Below are positions 19,219 through 26,257 of a stretch of 36,882 nucleotides of DNA, piece by piece. Source of the DNA: an uncultured Clostridia bacterium. Its GTDB lineage: Bacteria > Bacillota > Clostridia > Christensenellales > UBA1242. Each line of letters starts with the position of its first letter. Position 1 is the first letter of the stretch. The notes beneath the pieces were generated by a model. The model saw only the letters and a list, made by a program, of their open reading frames with translations. It searched no databases and was not told where the DNA came from. A program made the translations under genes and the position numbers. The DNA is taken from assembly GCA_944349515.1 (NCBI GenBank), contig CALVNE010000007.1, positions 1 to 36,882 on the forward strand, written 5' to 3'.

Positions 19219-20159
19219 TGAAAAAGGTGCTTTTTATTCTTGGACCCACTGCGGTTGGGAAAACAGATATTTCGATAAACCTTGCTAAACTTTATAATGG
19301 CGAGATTATTTCTGCCGACTCGGTGCAGATTTTTAAGGGCTTAGATATCGGTTCGGCAAAGGTGACAAAAGAAGAAACAAAGGGCGTGCCTCATCATCTC
19401 ATCGACATCGTTACACCAAACGAAAACTTCACCGCTTTTGATATGACGGAGGCGATAAAGAGGAAGATTGACGAAATTTCGTCGCGCAAGCATCTTCCCA
19501 TTGTGGTTGGTGGAACGGGACTGTATGTGAAGTCACTCGTTTTAGGGTACAACTTTGGTGGCGCCGGCGTGGACGAAGAATATCGAAAAAAGTTGCAAAA
19601 CATTTTAGAGAGCGAAGGATTAGAAAAACTCGCCTTGATGCTTAAAGAGGTTGACGCCATGGCGTATGAGAAAGTGGATAAGAAAAATCCGCAACGCGTT
19701 CTGCGGGCGCTGGAAATTGCCCACTTTAGTGGCGAAAAGAAAGAGGCGAAAAGCGAAATTGACCCGCTAATTTTCGCGCTTGTCATGAACAGAGAAAAAC
19801 TCTATGCGCGGATAAATCTTCGCGTTGATAAGATGCTTAAAAGCGGACTTGTGGGTGAAGTCCGCGCGCTTTTAAAGTCCGGCGTGCACGAGGATAGCCA
19901 AGCCATGCACGCGATTGGCTACAAGGAAGTCATCTCGTTTTTGAAAGGCGAGATAGACGAAGCGCGCATGGTGGAACTAATTAAACAACATTCCAGAAAC
20001 TACGCTAAGCGCCAACTCACTTTTCTTCGCGGTATGGAAAATGTCAACTATGTTGATGTGGAAAATATTGGAGAGGTGGAAAATATGCGTGAAAAAATCG
20101 CAAGTTGGTTAAATCAAGACTCTACAAAATTTAAAATGCGAAAACAGAGCAAAAATTAG
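19218..20159 (+). CDS. miaA: tRNA dimethylallyltransferase
   Basis: A 313-residue protein that transfers a dimethylallyl group to A37 of tRNAs reading UNN codons, making the substrate for MiaB. Motifs: Walker A GPTAVGKT (near residue 8), the ISADSVQ substrate loop, VPHHLID, GGTGLYVKSL and KRQLTFLRG near the C-terminus. The start overlaps the mutL stop by one base (TAATG), so the two are translationally coupled. In many relatives hfq comes next, but it is absent here. Confidence 0.96.
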   Translation: MKKVLFILGPTAVGKTDISINLAKLYNGEIISADSVQIFKGLDIGSAKVTKEETKGVPHHLIDIVTPNENFTAFDMTEAIKRKIDEISSRKHLPIVVGGTGLYVKSLVLGYNFGGAGVDEEYRKKLQNILESEGLEKLALMLKEVDAMAYEKVDKKNPQRVLRALEIAHFSGEKKEAKSEIDPLIFALVMNREKLYARINLRVDKMLKSGLVGEVRALLKSGVHEDSQAMHAIGYKEVISFLKGEIDEARMVELIKQHSRNYAKRQLTFLRGMENVNYVDVENIGEVENMREKIASWLNQDSTKFKMRKQSKN

Positions 20160-20318
20160 GCAAAAATAAAAACACAAAAAAAATGGCATAAAAAACGCAA
20201 AAAAAAGTAAAAAAAGTGTAAATTATGATAAATTTACACCAAAAAATGAAAAAAATAATGATTTTAATTCTGAATAGTAAGAAAAATTTAAAGTAAAAAG
20301 TATTGTAAGGAGCAAAAA
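20160..20318 (+). promoter_or_regulatory. A-tract intergenic region with a 9-bp inverted repeat
   Basis: A-runs begin at about 20190, 20199, 20209, 20231, 20241 and 20249, roughly one helical turn apart, suggesting bent DNA. GTGTAAATT (20216-20224) faces AATTTACAC (20231-20239) across 6 nt. That could be an operator or a weak hairpin, but it has no T run. A ynbB promoter could not be fixed. Confidence 0.4.
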
Positions 20319-21554
20319 ATGGACGCAAAAAAATTAAAAGTCTTAAGCGAAATCGAAAAAGATTTGTCGACGCACTTCCAAAGAGTGGACGAGATAGCGT
20401 TGTTGAATCAACAAAAGGTGCTTTCCGCCTTTCAACTTAACGCCATAACAAATGCGCACTTTGTCGGCACCACCGGCTATGGCTATACCGATAAGGGTAA
20501 GGAGGGGCTTTCAAAGGTTTACAGCGAAATTTTTTCCGCCGAGGACGCCATTGTTACGCCTCACCTAACTAGCGGAACGCACGCGATTGCCACTTGCCTT
20601 TATGGGCTACTTAGACCAAAAGATTTGCTTCTTTCTATCTCTGGCGAACTTTACGACACTCTTCACGACACCCTCTTTGGCAAGGAAAATGGAAGTCTTG
20701 AAAGTTACAATGTTTCGGTGAAATTTGTCGACCTTAAAGGCGATGAGTTTGATGAGGAAAAAATCTATAAACTTGTGAAAAAGTTAAAGCCGAGGGTGGT
20801 GTTTGTGCAACGCTCGCGCGGGTACTCTTCGCGAAAGGCACTTTCGGTTAATCAAATGGCGAAAATTTTTCAGCGCGTCAAGGAACTTTCGCCAAATTCG
20901 TTCATTGTGGTTGACAACTGCTACGGCGAGTTTATGGAAACAAAGGAGCCCACCGATGTCGGCGCCGATGTCTGCGTGGGGAGTTTGATTAAAAATATTG
21001 GTGGCGGACTTGCGCCGACGGGCGGGTATATTGTGGGCAATAAAAAAGCGCTCTCTTTAATTGAGAACCGCTTAACTTGCCCGTCTATCGGCAGAGAAAC
21101 CGGCTCGTATGAAGCGGGATACCGACTCTTCTATCAAGGCTTATTCATGGCGCCTCACACTGTGGCGCAGGCGGTTAAAGGAGCGTACCTTATCGGCGAA
21201 GTTATGAAAAGGCAGGGCTATAAGATTATCCCAGACACCTCCGAGAACTCCTACGATATCATAAAGTCGATTGTGTTTGACACTGAGGAAGAACTTATCC
21301 GCTTTGTGCAACTCATTCAAAAACTCTCGCCGGTGGATAGCAACGCCTTGCCAATTCCGTACGCCATGGTGGGCTACACCACCGACGTCATCATGGCGGC
21401 AGGGACTTTTGTTGAGGGTGCGTCGATTGAACTTTCGTGCGATAGCCCTATCAAAAAGCCATACATCGCTTATTTTCAAGGCGGGCTCACCTATGAGCAA
21501 CTCAAAATTGTTGCCTATAATCTATTAGATTTCAAAGGAAAACAGCAAAACTAA
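20319..21554 (+). CDS. ynbB: YnbB-type PLP-dependent enzyme (methionine gamma-lyase/aluminium resistance family)
   Basis: A 411-residue fold-type I aminotransferase-like protein. Landmarks of the family: SGTHAIATCLYGLLRP, FVQRSRGYSSRKAL, the aspartate in VVDNCYGEF, and the likely PLP lysine in GSLIKNIGGGLAPTGGY (near residue 228). Related proteins are annotated as aluminium resistance proteins or methionine gamma-lyases; the true substrate is generally unproven. Its place behind mutSL-miaA is standard for Clostridia and Bacilli. AAGGAG lies before the ATG. Confidence 0.88.
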   Translation: MDAKKLKVLSEIEKDLSTHFQRVDEIALLNQQKVLSAFQLNAITNAHFVGTTGYGYTDKGKEGLSKVYSEIFSAEDAIVTPHLTSGTHAIATCLYGLLRPKDLLLSISGELYDTLHDTLFGKENGSLESYNVSVKFVDLKGDEFDEEKIYKLVKKLKPRVVFVQRSRGYSSRKALSVNQMAKIFQRVKELSPNSFIVVDNCYGEFMETKEPTDVGADVCVGSLIKNIGGGLAPTGGYIVGNKKALSLIENRLTCPSIGRETGSYEAGYRLFYQGLFMAPHTVAQAVKGAYLIGEVMKRQGYKIIPDTSENSYDIIKSIVFDTEEELIRFVQLIQKLSPVDSNALPIPYAMVGYTTDVIMAAGTFVEGASIELSCDSPIKKPYIAYFQGGLTYEQLKIVAYNLLDFKGKQQN

Positions 21555-21696
21555 AAGATTGAGCGAATAATGAAATGTTTAAATTTTGCCACATAAATTT
21601 TGATTTTTTTGATGAAAAACTTTTTAAATTTAAAAAATATAGACTATACATTTGCTAAAATTCTACCACTTGTTTAAAAAAATAGAAAACACGGAA

Positions 21697-21737
21697 AAAG
21701 GATAGCGCCAAAATGCTATCCTTTATCTTATTTTTTT
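21697..21737 (+). terminator. Terminator of ynbB
   Basis: AAAGGATAGC (21697-21706) pairs perfectly with GCTATCCTTT (21715-21724) around an 8-nt loop, followed by a T-rich tail. Confidence 0.88.
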
Positions 21738-21934
21738 GACATTTTCACATTATTTTTAATTTTTTTATGTTTTTTACACTTTTTTTGCATTTTTTTCAAA
21801 AAATTTCGCAATTTTTCATGTTTTTTCAAAATTTATTATATTTTCCATATTTTTTAGGTAATTTTATTTTTTTGAGTATTTTTAAATTTTTTTATCCTAT
21901 TTTTGCAAAAATTTTCAACCTTTTTTAATTTTTT
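21731..21934. other. Helically phased T-tract region (likely curved DNA)
   Basis: About 200 bp hold 21 runs of T, starting at 21731, 21742, 21753, 21760, 21770, 21780, 21790 and onward to 21929, with a mean spacing close to 10 bp. No gene, promoter or repeat family is recognised. Phased T/A tracts of this kind bend DNA. The region separates the ynbB terminator from the end of the ankyrin gene. Confidence 0.6.
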
Positions 21935-21991
21935 ATTAAATGCCGCGTTTTTGATTGCCGATACTTTTTAAAATTAATTGTCTTTTTCTTA

Positions 21992-22549
21992 TTAAATATC
22001 CTCACGCTTAGTGTTAATCTCTTCCCTTCTCCTATCTAATAAATCTTTTATGGTGTCAGGGGTATAGGAAACGTTAAATTTGTATGCAAGCGAAAGCGCT
22101 GTATGCCCGTTATCGTCTTTTATGGCTAAAAGCATTGGGTCAACTTCATGCGCCTTCGTGATAACCCGCTTTAACCCATTGACGCCCGCAATGTGCAAAA
22201 ATGTCATGCCTGCTTTGTTTTTCACTAAGGCATAATTCTCGTCCGTTTCCAAGGCTTTAATTAAAGGCGTGCTTAACCCATGGGACGCGCAATCATGTAG
22301 CATGGTGTTGCCGTGCTTATCTTGATAAGATGAGACCTCTGGATATTTCGTCACAATTAAACACAGTAAGTCTTCCCACTTATTTAAAACAGCATACTCT
22401 TTCAGCGTTCTACAGTCCTTTTTCGCCTCTAAATTCAGTAAACTTGGGTCGTGATTTTCACTTAAATAACTCATAAGTTCTCTTTCAATTTCTTGGCTGT
22501 TATTTTTATCAACTCTCGCCATGATGTGGTCAACAATATTTCTTTTCAA
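21992..22549 (-). CDS. Ankyrin-repeat protein
   Basis: A 185-residue cytoplasmic protein with about three ankyrin-type repeats: DKHGNTMLHDCASHG, NKAGMTFLHIAGVNG and DDNGHTALSLAYKFN (residues 80-165). The N-terminal half (LKEYAVLNKWEDLLCLIV) looks like a worn repeat. There is no signal peptide or enzymatic domain; ankyrin repeats bind proteins, and the partner is unknown. The start is TTG at 22549, fixed by AAGGAG about 7 nt upstream; no ATG fits. Flanked by the curved T-tract region and by a perfect promoter, it is a single-gene unit and may be an acquired gene, though its base composition is not unusual. Confidence 0.8.
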   Translation of the reverse strand: MKRNIVDHIMARVDKNNSQEIERELMSYLSENHDPSLLNLEAKKDCRTLKEYAVLNKWEDLLCLIVTKYPEVSSYQDKHGNTMLHDCASHGLSTPLIKALETDENYALVKNKAGMTFLHIAGVNGLKRVITKAHEVDPMLLAIKDDNGHTALSLAYKFNVSYTPDTIKDLLDRRREEINTKREDI

Positions 22550-22573
22550 TTTCTTCTCCTTATTTTCCTCATA

Positions 22574-22602
22574 ATTATAATATAAATCCTTTCATCTGTC
22601 AA
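22574..22602 (-). promoter_or_regulatory. Consensus sigma-A promoter of the ankyrin gene
   Basis: Minus strand TTGACA, 17 bp, TATAAT, a full consensus match. It is followed by a short leader with AAGGAG. Confidence 0.88.
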
Positions 22603-22639
22603 TAGCAAACGAAAAGTTATTGCCGTTAACTCAATTTTC

Positions 22640-22668
22640 TTGACACATTTTTTTAAATAATATATAAT
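22640..22668 (+). promoter_or_regulatory. Consensus sigma-A promoter giving a leaderless sufC mRNA
   Basis: TTGACA (22640-22645), 17 bp, TATAAT (22663-22668), then 6 nt to the ATG. It is divergent from the equally perfect ankyrin promoter, 37 bp away. No ribosome binding site stands before sufC. Confidence 0.88.
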
Positions 22669-22674
22669 TTTCAT

Positions 22675-23385
22675 ATGCTAAAATTAGAAAATGTGAGTTA
22701 TCTTGTAAGTGAAAAAGATAACGATAAGGATATTTTAAAAAACATCAATCTTGATTTTCTAAAGGGGAAAATCTATGTCATAACCGGACCTAACGGTAGC
22801 GGAAAGTCTACCCTTGTGAAACTTATCATGGGAATCCTTTCGCCGACCGAAGGGAAGATTGTTTTTAATGATAAAGATATAACTAATTTGAAGATAAACG
22901 AGCGCGCGGGTCTTGGCATTGCCTATGCCTTTCAACAGCCAGTGACCTTTAAGGGTTTGAAGGTTAAGGATTTACTCAACATCGCGTCGAATAAGGAAAA
23001 CGACTTTAACACTCTTTGCGATTATCTATCCAAAGTTGGCTTGTGCGCGAAGGGCTATATCAATCGTCCACTTGACGACAAACTTTCCGGCGGAGAACTT
23101 AAAAGGATAGAACTTGCCATGGTGCTTGCAAGGAATGCCCTTGTCAACATCTTCGACGAGCCAGAGGCGGGCATCGACCTATGGAGTTTTGAGAACTTGA
23201 CCAAGGTTTTTAAGGAACTCAAGTCCACCACGATCATTGTCAGTCACCAAACCAAAATTTTGGAAATTGCCGACACGGTTATCCTTTTGAAAGAGGGGAA
23301 AGTGGAAAAGATTGGAAGTAACAGCGAGGTCAAACCGCTTCTTCATTTAGAGATGTGCGGAAAGTTGCGAGGTGAAAATGGATAA
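22675..23385 (+). CDS. sufC: Fe-S cluster assembly ATPase SufC
   Basis: A 236-residue cytosolic ABC ATPase. It has Walker A GPNGSGKSTLVKL, Q-loop AYAFQQP, signature LSGGELKR, Walker B VNIFDEPEAGID and the H-loop VSHQ. SufC drives conformational change in the SufB scaffold during Fe-S cluster building. The next gene encodes that partner and overlaps it. There is no sufS, sufU, sufD or sufE nearby, so this looks like the two-gene minimal form of the system. The start codon sits on the predicted transcription start. Confidence 0.93.
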   Translation: MLKLENVSYLVSEKDNDKDILKNINLDFLKGKIYVITGPNGSGKSTLVKLIMGILSPTEGKIVFNDKDITNLKINERAGLGIAYAFQQPVTFKGLKVKDLLNIASNKENDFNTLCDYLSKVGLCAKGYINRPLDDKLSGGELKRIELAMVLARNALVNIFDEPEAGIDLWSFENLTKVFKELKSTTIIVSHQTKILEIADTVILLKEGKVEKIGSNSEVKPLLHLEMCGKLRGENG

Positions 23386-24298
23386 GATAGATAAATCACT
23401 TTTAGAGAAGGTTTCTTCGCTTCATGAAATCAAACTTGGCGCTTTCAATATTCGCAAAAACGGCGAGGTTTTAGAGCGTAAGACCTCCGGCGAGATTGAT
23501 ATTGTGCCGAAAAAAGACAAGCCGGGCATCGACATCATTATCAAGCCGAATGTGCAGAATAAAGCAGTGCACATTCCGGTGATTATCACGGCGGGCGGGC
23601 TGAACGATTTGGTGTATAACGATTTTTATGTGGGCGAAAACTCCTTCGTCACCATTGTGGCAGGTTGCGGAATTCACAACACCTCGAACATCGACAGCGT
23701 GCATAACGGCATACATTCCTTCCACCTTGGCAAGAACAGTCATATAAAATATATTGAGCGCCACGTGGGCGAAGGGAAAGGTAAGGGCGGAAAAATTTTG
23801 AACCCGACCACTAAAATTTACCAAAAAGAAAACTCCATTATGGAAATTGAAACTTTACAACTTGGCGGAGTGACGTCGAGCGTGAGAAAGACCTATGCGC
23901 GCCTTGGCGAAAATGCACAACTGAATGTTCAAGAAAACATCTTAACCGAAGATAAGGAGACCGCAACCACCCTATTCAAAGTGACTCTCGAAGGGAAAAA
24001 TTCGAAAGTGGAGGTTGTTTCGCACAGCGTGGCGAAGGGCAAAAGCTACCAAGAGTTTAAGAGCGACCTTATCGGCAAGGCGGAGTGCTTCGGGCACGTT
24101 GAGTGCGACGGTATACTTTTAGACAACGCGCGCATTGTTTCGGTGCCGATGATAGACGCAATAAATTCTGATGCCTCGCTTGTGCATGAGGCGGCGATAG
24201 GCAAGATTGCCGGCGACGAACTTATCAAACTTATGACCCTCGGCTTAAGCGAAGAAGAAGCAGAAGATGTGATAATTAAGGGATTTTTAATGGGCTAA
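23378..24298 (+). CDS. sufB: SufB/SufD-family Fe-S cluster scaffold
   Basis: A protein of about 306 residues matching the SufB/SufD beta-helix core: NTSNIDSVHNGIHSFHLG, KYIERHVGEGKGKGGKILNP, the SHSVAKGKSYQEFKSDLIG segment, and a C-terminal EAAIGKIAGDELIKLMTLGL that contains the conserved EA.IG glutamate. It is much shorter than classical SufB (about 470), lacking much of the N-terminal region. It should form a SufBC complex with its neighbour. ATG 23378 is chosen; a GTG at 23372 is also in frame. Both starts overlap sufC. GAGGTG lies just before the ATG. Confidence 0.9.
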   Translation: MDKIDKSLLEKVSSLHEIKLGAFNIRKNGEVLERKTSGEIDIVPKKDKPGIDIIIKPNVQNKAVHIPVIITAGGLNDLVYNDFYVGENSFVTIVAGCGIHNTSNIDSVHNGIHSFHLGKNSHIKYIERHVGEGKGKGGKILNPTTKIYQKENSIMEIETLQLGGVTSSVRKTYARLGENAQLNVQENILTEDKETATTLFKVTLEGKNSKVEVVSHSVAKGKSYQEFKSDLIGKAECFGHVECDGILLDNARIVSVPMIDAINSDASLVHEAAIGKIAGDELIKLMTLGLSEEEAEDVIIKGFLMG

Positions 24299-24308
24299 AC
24301 GAAACATT

Positions 24309-24352
24309 GGGACAGACACCAACTGCGCTTTAAGCGGAGTTGGTGTCTGTCC
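24309..24352. repeat. REP-like palindrome GGGACAGACACC...GGTGTCTGTCC
   Basis: GGACAGACACCAACT (24310-24324) is perfectly complementary to AGTTGGTGTCTGTCC (24338-24352), with a further partly paired GC core. It lies 11 bp after the sufB stop and could also act as a transcription stop, though its T run is poor. A half copy follows the GLUG gene at 4140. Such palindromes are often spread by REP-associated Y1 transposases; no transposase is present in this window. Confidence 0.75.
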
Positions 24353-24356
24353 TAAC

Positions 24357-24376
24357 AATTTTGCATAAATATTCAT
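24357..24376. promoter_or_regulatory. ARG-box-like site, copy 1
   Basis: The 20-bp sequence AATTTTGCATAAATATTCAT is identical to 28561-28580. Its core, read on the minus strand as TGAATATTTATGCA, resembles ArgR/AhrC operators. It abuts the ribosome binding site (AAAAGGAG) of the DUF5011-like gene. No argR or arginine gene is in view, so the regulator is a guess. Confidence 0.4.
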
Positions 24377-24389
24377 AAAAGGAGCCAGT

Positions 24390-25022
24390 ATGGCAAAAAA
24401 GAAAAGTAAATTAGAAAAGGCTGTTGATAAGCAGAAAAAGGCGCATCCTGTTGCCTTTCTTTTGGTGGTTCTGTTTTTGGTTGTCGGCGCGGTGGCGGGA
24501 TATTTCACGGTACAATACTTGACAAGAGATGATAGGTTCGAAATAATCGGTGAGCAGACCGTTACGCTAAAAGTTGGCGAGGAGTATGTGGATGAGGGCG
24601 CGGTTGCCATTTCTTTTGGGCGCGATATCAGCGACAAGGTAGAAATTGACATCTCGAACATCGACAACACGAAGGCAGACCGTTACTATGTGAAATACAC
24701 GGTGGACGATATCCGCTATAACGGCGTGGTGAAGTATCGTTTTGTGGTTTTTGTTGACGAAATTGCCACGGAAAATCCGGGAGAAGAGGAAGAGGTTGTC
24801 GACCAAGGACTTAACAGCGGTAGTTGTGGCGTGATAAATTTTCCTTCCACATTTAAGCAAGGCGAAAATCTTGCAAGTTGGGCAGAATTTGTTTTGAGCG
24901 CGCAGAAAAATGACGAAAAGTATGACCAAAATCATGATGTTTCAAACTCCTTTGCATATACTGAGGAATATTTTTCAAGGCACTATTTGCGACTGTCAGC
25001 GGGCAGTGAGGAGGTGAGATAA
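24390..25022 (+). CDS. Membrane-anchored DUF5011-like protein
   Basis: A 210-residue protein with a basic N-terminus (MAKKKSKLEKAVDKQKKAHP), one membrane helix (about residues 22-44) and an outside domain. The stretch FEIIGEQTVTLKVGEEYVDE to VVFVDE looks like the Ig-like DUF5011 fold. An acidic linker and a C-terminal tail without recognised motifs follow. No enzymatic residues are seen. The stop codon overlaps the next start by one base, so it is probably made together with the metallo-beta-lactamase-fold protein and may help position it at the cell surface. Confidence 0.7.
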   Translation: MAKKKSKLEKAVDKQKKAHPVAFLLVVLFLVVGAVAGYFTVQYLTRDDRFEIIGEQTVTLKVGEEYVDEGAVAISFGRDISDKVEIDISNIDNTKADRYYVKYTVDDIRYNGVVKYRFVVFVDEIATENPGEEEEVVDQGLNSGSCGVINFPSTFKQGENLASWAEFVLSAQKNDEKYDQNHDVSNSFAYTEEYFSRHYLRLSAGSEEVR

Positions 25023-26176
25023 TGGCAAAATCTCAGGGAAAATCTGTTAAAATTGTCACCACATTTCTATGCATAATTGCGCTTATTGCCGGCTTTGTTG
25101 GCGCGGGGTTTGCCTTTATTAACATCAACAAAGTTGCCAGCGACGTTTTCGTTAGTGGCGATTTCGAGGTGCATTTCATGGAACTTGGCAACATTTACAC
25201 TGGCGACTGCATATACATTCGAAGTGGCGAAACGGACATCTTGATTGACGCTGGTTCGCGCAATGACAGCGCCACCACCATTATTGAATATGTGTCGCAG
25301 TACGCCACCGACGGGGTGCTGGAATATGTTGTTGCCACACACGCCGACCAAGACCACATCTCTGCCTTTTACAGCACATCAAAGCGTCAAGGAATTTTTG
25401 AATATTTTGAGGTTGAAACGATTATTGAATTTGCCAACACAAACAAAACGGGTGGCGCAAACAGCGTGATTGGGCGGTATCGCGAGGCGCGCGACGAGGA
25501 AGTTGCAAGTGGCGCAAAATGCTATACTGCGCTTGAGTGTTTCAATGAAAGCGAGGAGGGCGCGCAACGCGTTTACCAAATTTCCGACGGCGTGGAAATG
25601 GAGATGCTATATAACTATTACTATGAAAATTACAGTTCGGACGAAAATAACTACTCCGTTTGCCTCATGTTCAACCAAGGCGACAACCACTACCTCTTCA
25701 CTGGCGACCTTGAAGGGGAAGGCGAGGAGCACCTTGTCAATTTTTACAATGACCCGCAAAACGGCTTCGACCCACTGCCAAAATGCGTGCTATATAAGGC
25801 GGGGCACCACGGCTCCAAGACCTCGTCATCCACAATTTTAATGGCGCAAATTCAGCCGGAATATGTGATTGTTTGTTGCTGTTGCGGAACGCCGGAATAT
25901 ACCACCAACGAGGAAAACAAATTTCCTACCCAACAATTTATCGACAATATCGCGCCGTACACCGACAACGTCTACATTCCAACAATGCTCGACGAGATAA
26001 CCGGACACGACAGCAACGATGACCCAAGTTCGTGGACAGTGAAGTCGATGAACGGCAATATCATTTTTGCGGTCACGGACGGCAAGGTTACGCTCAACTT
26101 TTCAAACAATAACACAAAACTTAAAGACAGCGATTGGTTTAAAGAAAATAGGGAAATGCCGGAGGCGTGGAGATAA
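25022..26176 (+). CDS. Surface metallo-beta-lactamase-fold hydrolase related to the ComEC C-terminal domain
   Basis: A 384-residue protein. An N-terminal signal anchor (residues 8-36) is followed by a single MBL domain. Metal-site motifs are present: the aspartate in LIDAGS, HADQDH (near residue 105), the TGDLEGEGE aspartate and KAGHHGSKTS. This set, especially GHHGS, is typical of the ComEC/Rec2 C-terminal domain, but the competence membrane channel is missing. It is therefore a free-standing exported member, possibly a nuclease or phosphodiesterase; the substrate is unknown. Cotranscribed with the DUF5011-like protein. Array D starts at its stop codon. Confidence 0.82.
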   Translation: MAKSQGKSVKIVTTFLCIIALIAGFVGAGFAFININKVASDVFVSGDFEVHFMELGNIYTGDCIYIRSGETDILIDAGSRNDSATTIIEYVSQYATDGVLEYVVATHADQDHISAFYSTSKRQGIFEYFEVETIIEFANTNKTGGANSVIGRYREARDEEVASGAKCYTALECFNESEEGAQRVYQISDGVEMEMLYNYYYENYSSDENNYSVCLMFNQGDNHYLFTGDLEGEGEEHLVNFYNDPQNGFDPLPKCVLYKAGHHGSKTSSSTILMAQIQPEYVIVCCCCGTPEYTTNEENKFPTQQFIDNIAPYTDNVYIPTMLDEITGHDSNDDPSSWTVKSMNGNIIFAVTDGKVTLNFSNNNTKLKDSDWFKENREMPEAWR

Positions 26177-26257
26177 AAGGCGAAGCCTTTTAAAAAGTGA
26201 AGAGTGAAAAGTGAAGGGAAGGCTTTGCCTTCCCTTCACTGCGAGGCATCGCCTCGC
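26175..26257. repeat. Hairpin-module array D (convergent form)
   Basis: It begins at the stop codon of the MBL gene with AAAAGGC-GAA-GCCTTTT. Tandem AGTGAAG, AGTGAAA and AGTGAAGG separators (26196-26217) follow. Next comes a 14-bp perfect hairpin, AGTGAAGGGAAGGC / GCCTTCCCTTCACT with loop TTT (26210-26240), in which separators of opposite orientation face each other. It closes with GCGAGGC-ATC-GCCTCGC (26241-26257), whose last base belongs to the stop codon of the opposing oxidoreductase gene. It fills the whole gap between two convergent genes. Confidence 0.82.
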
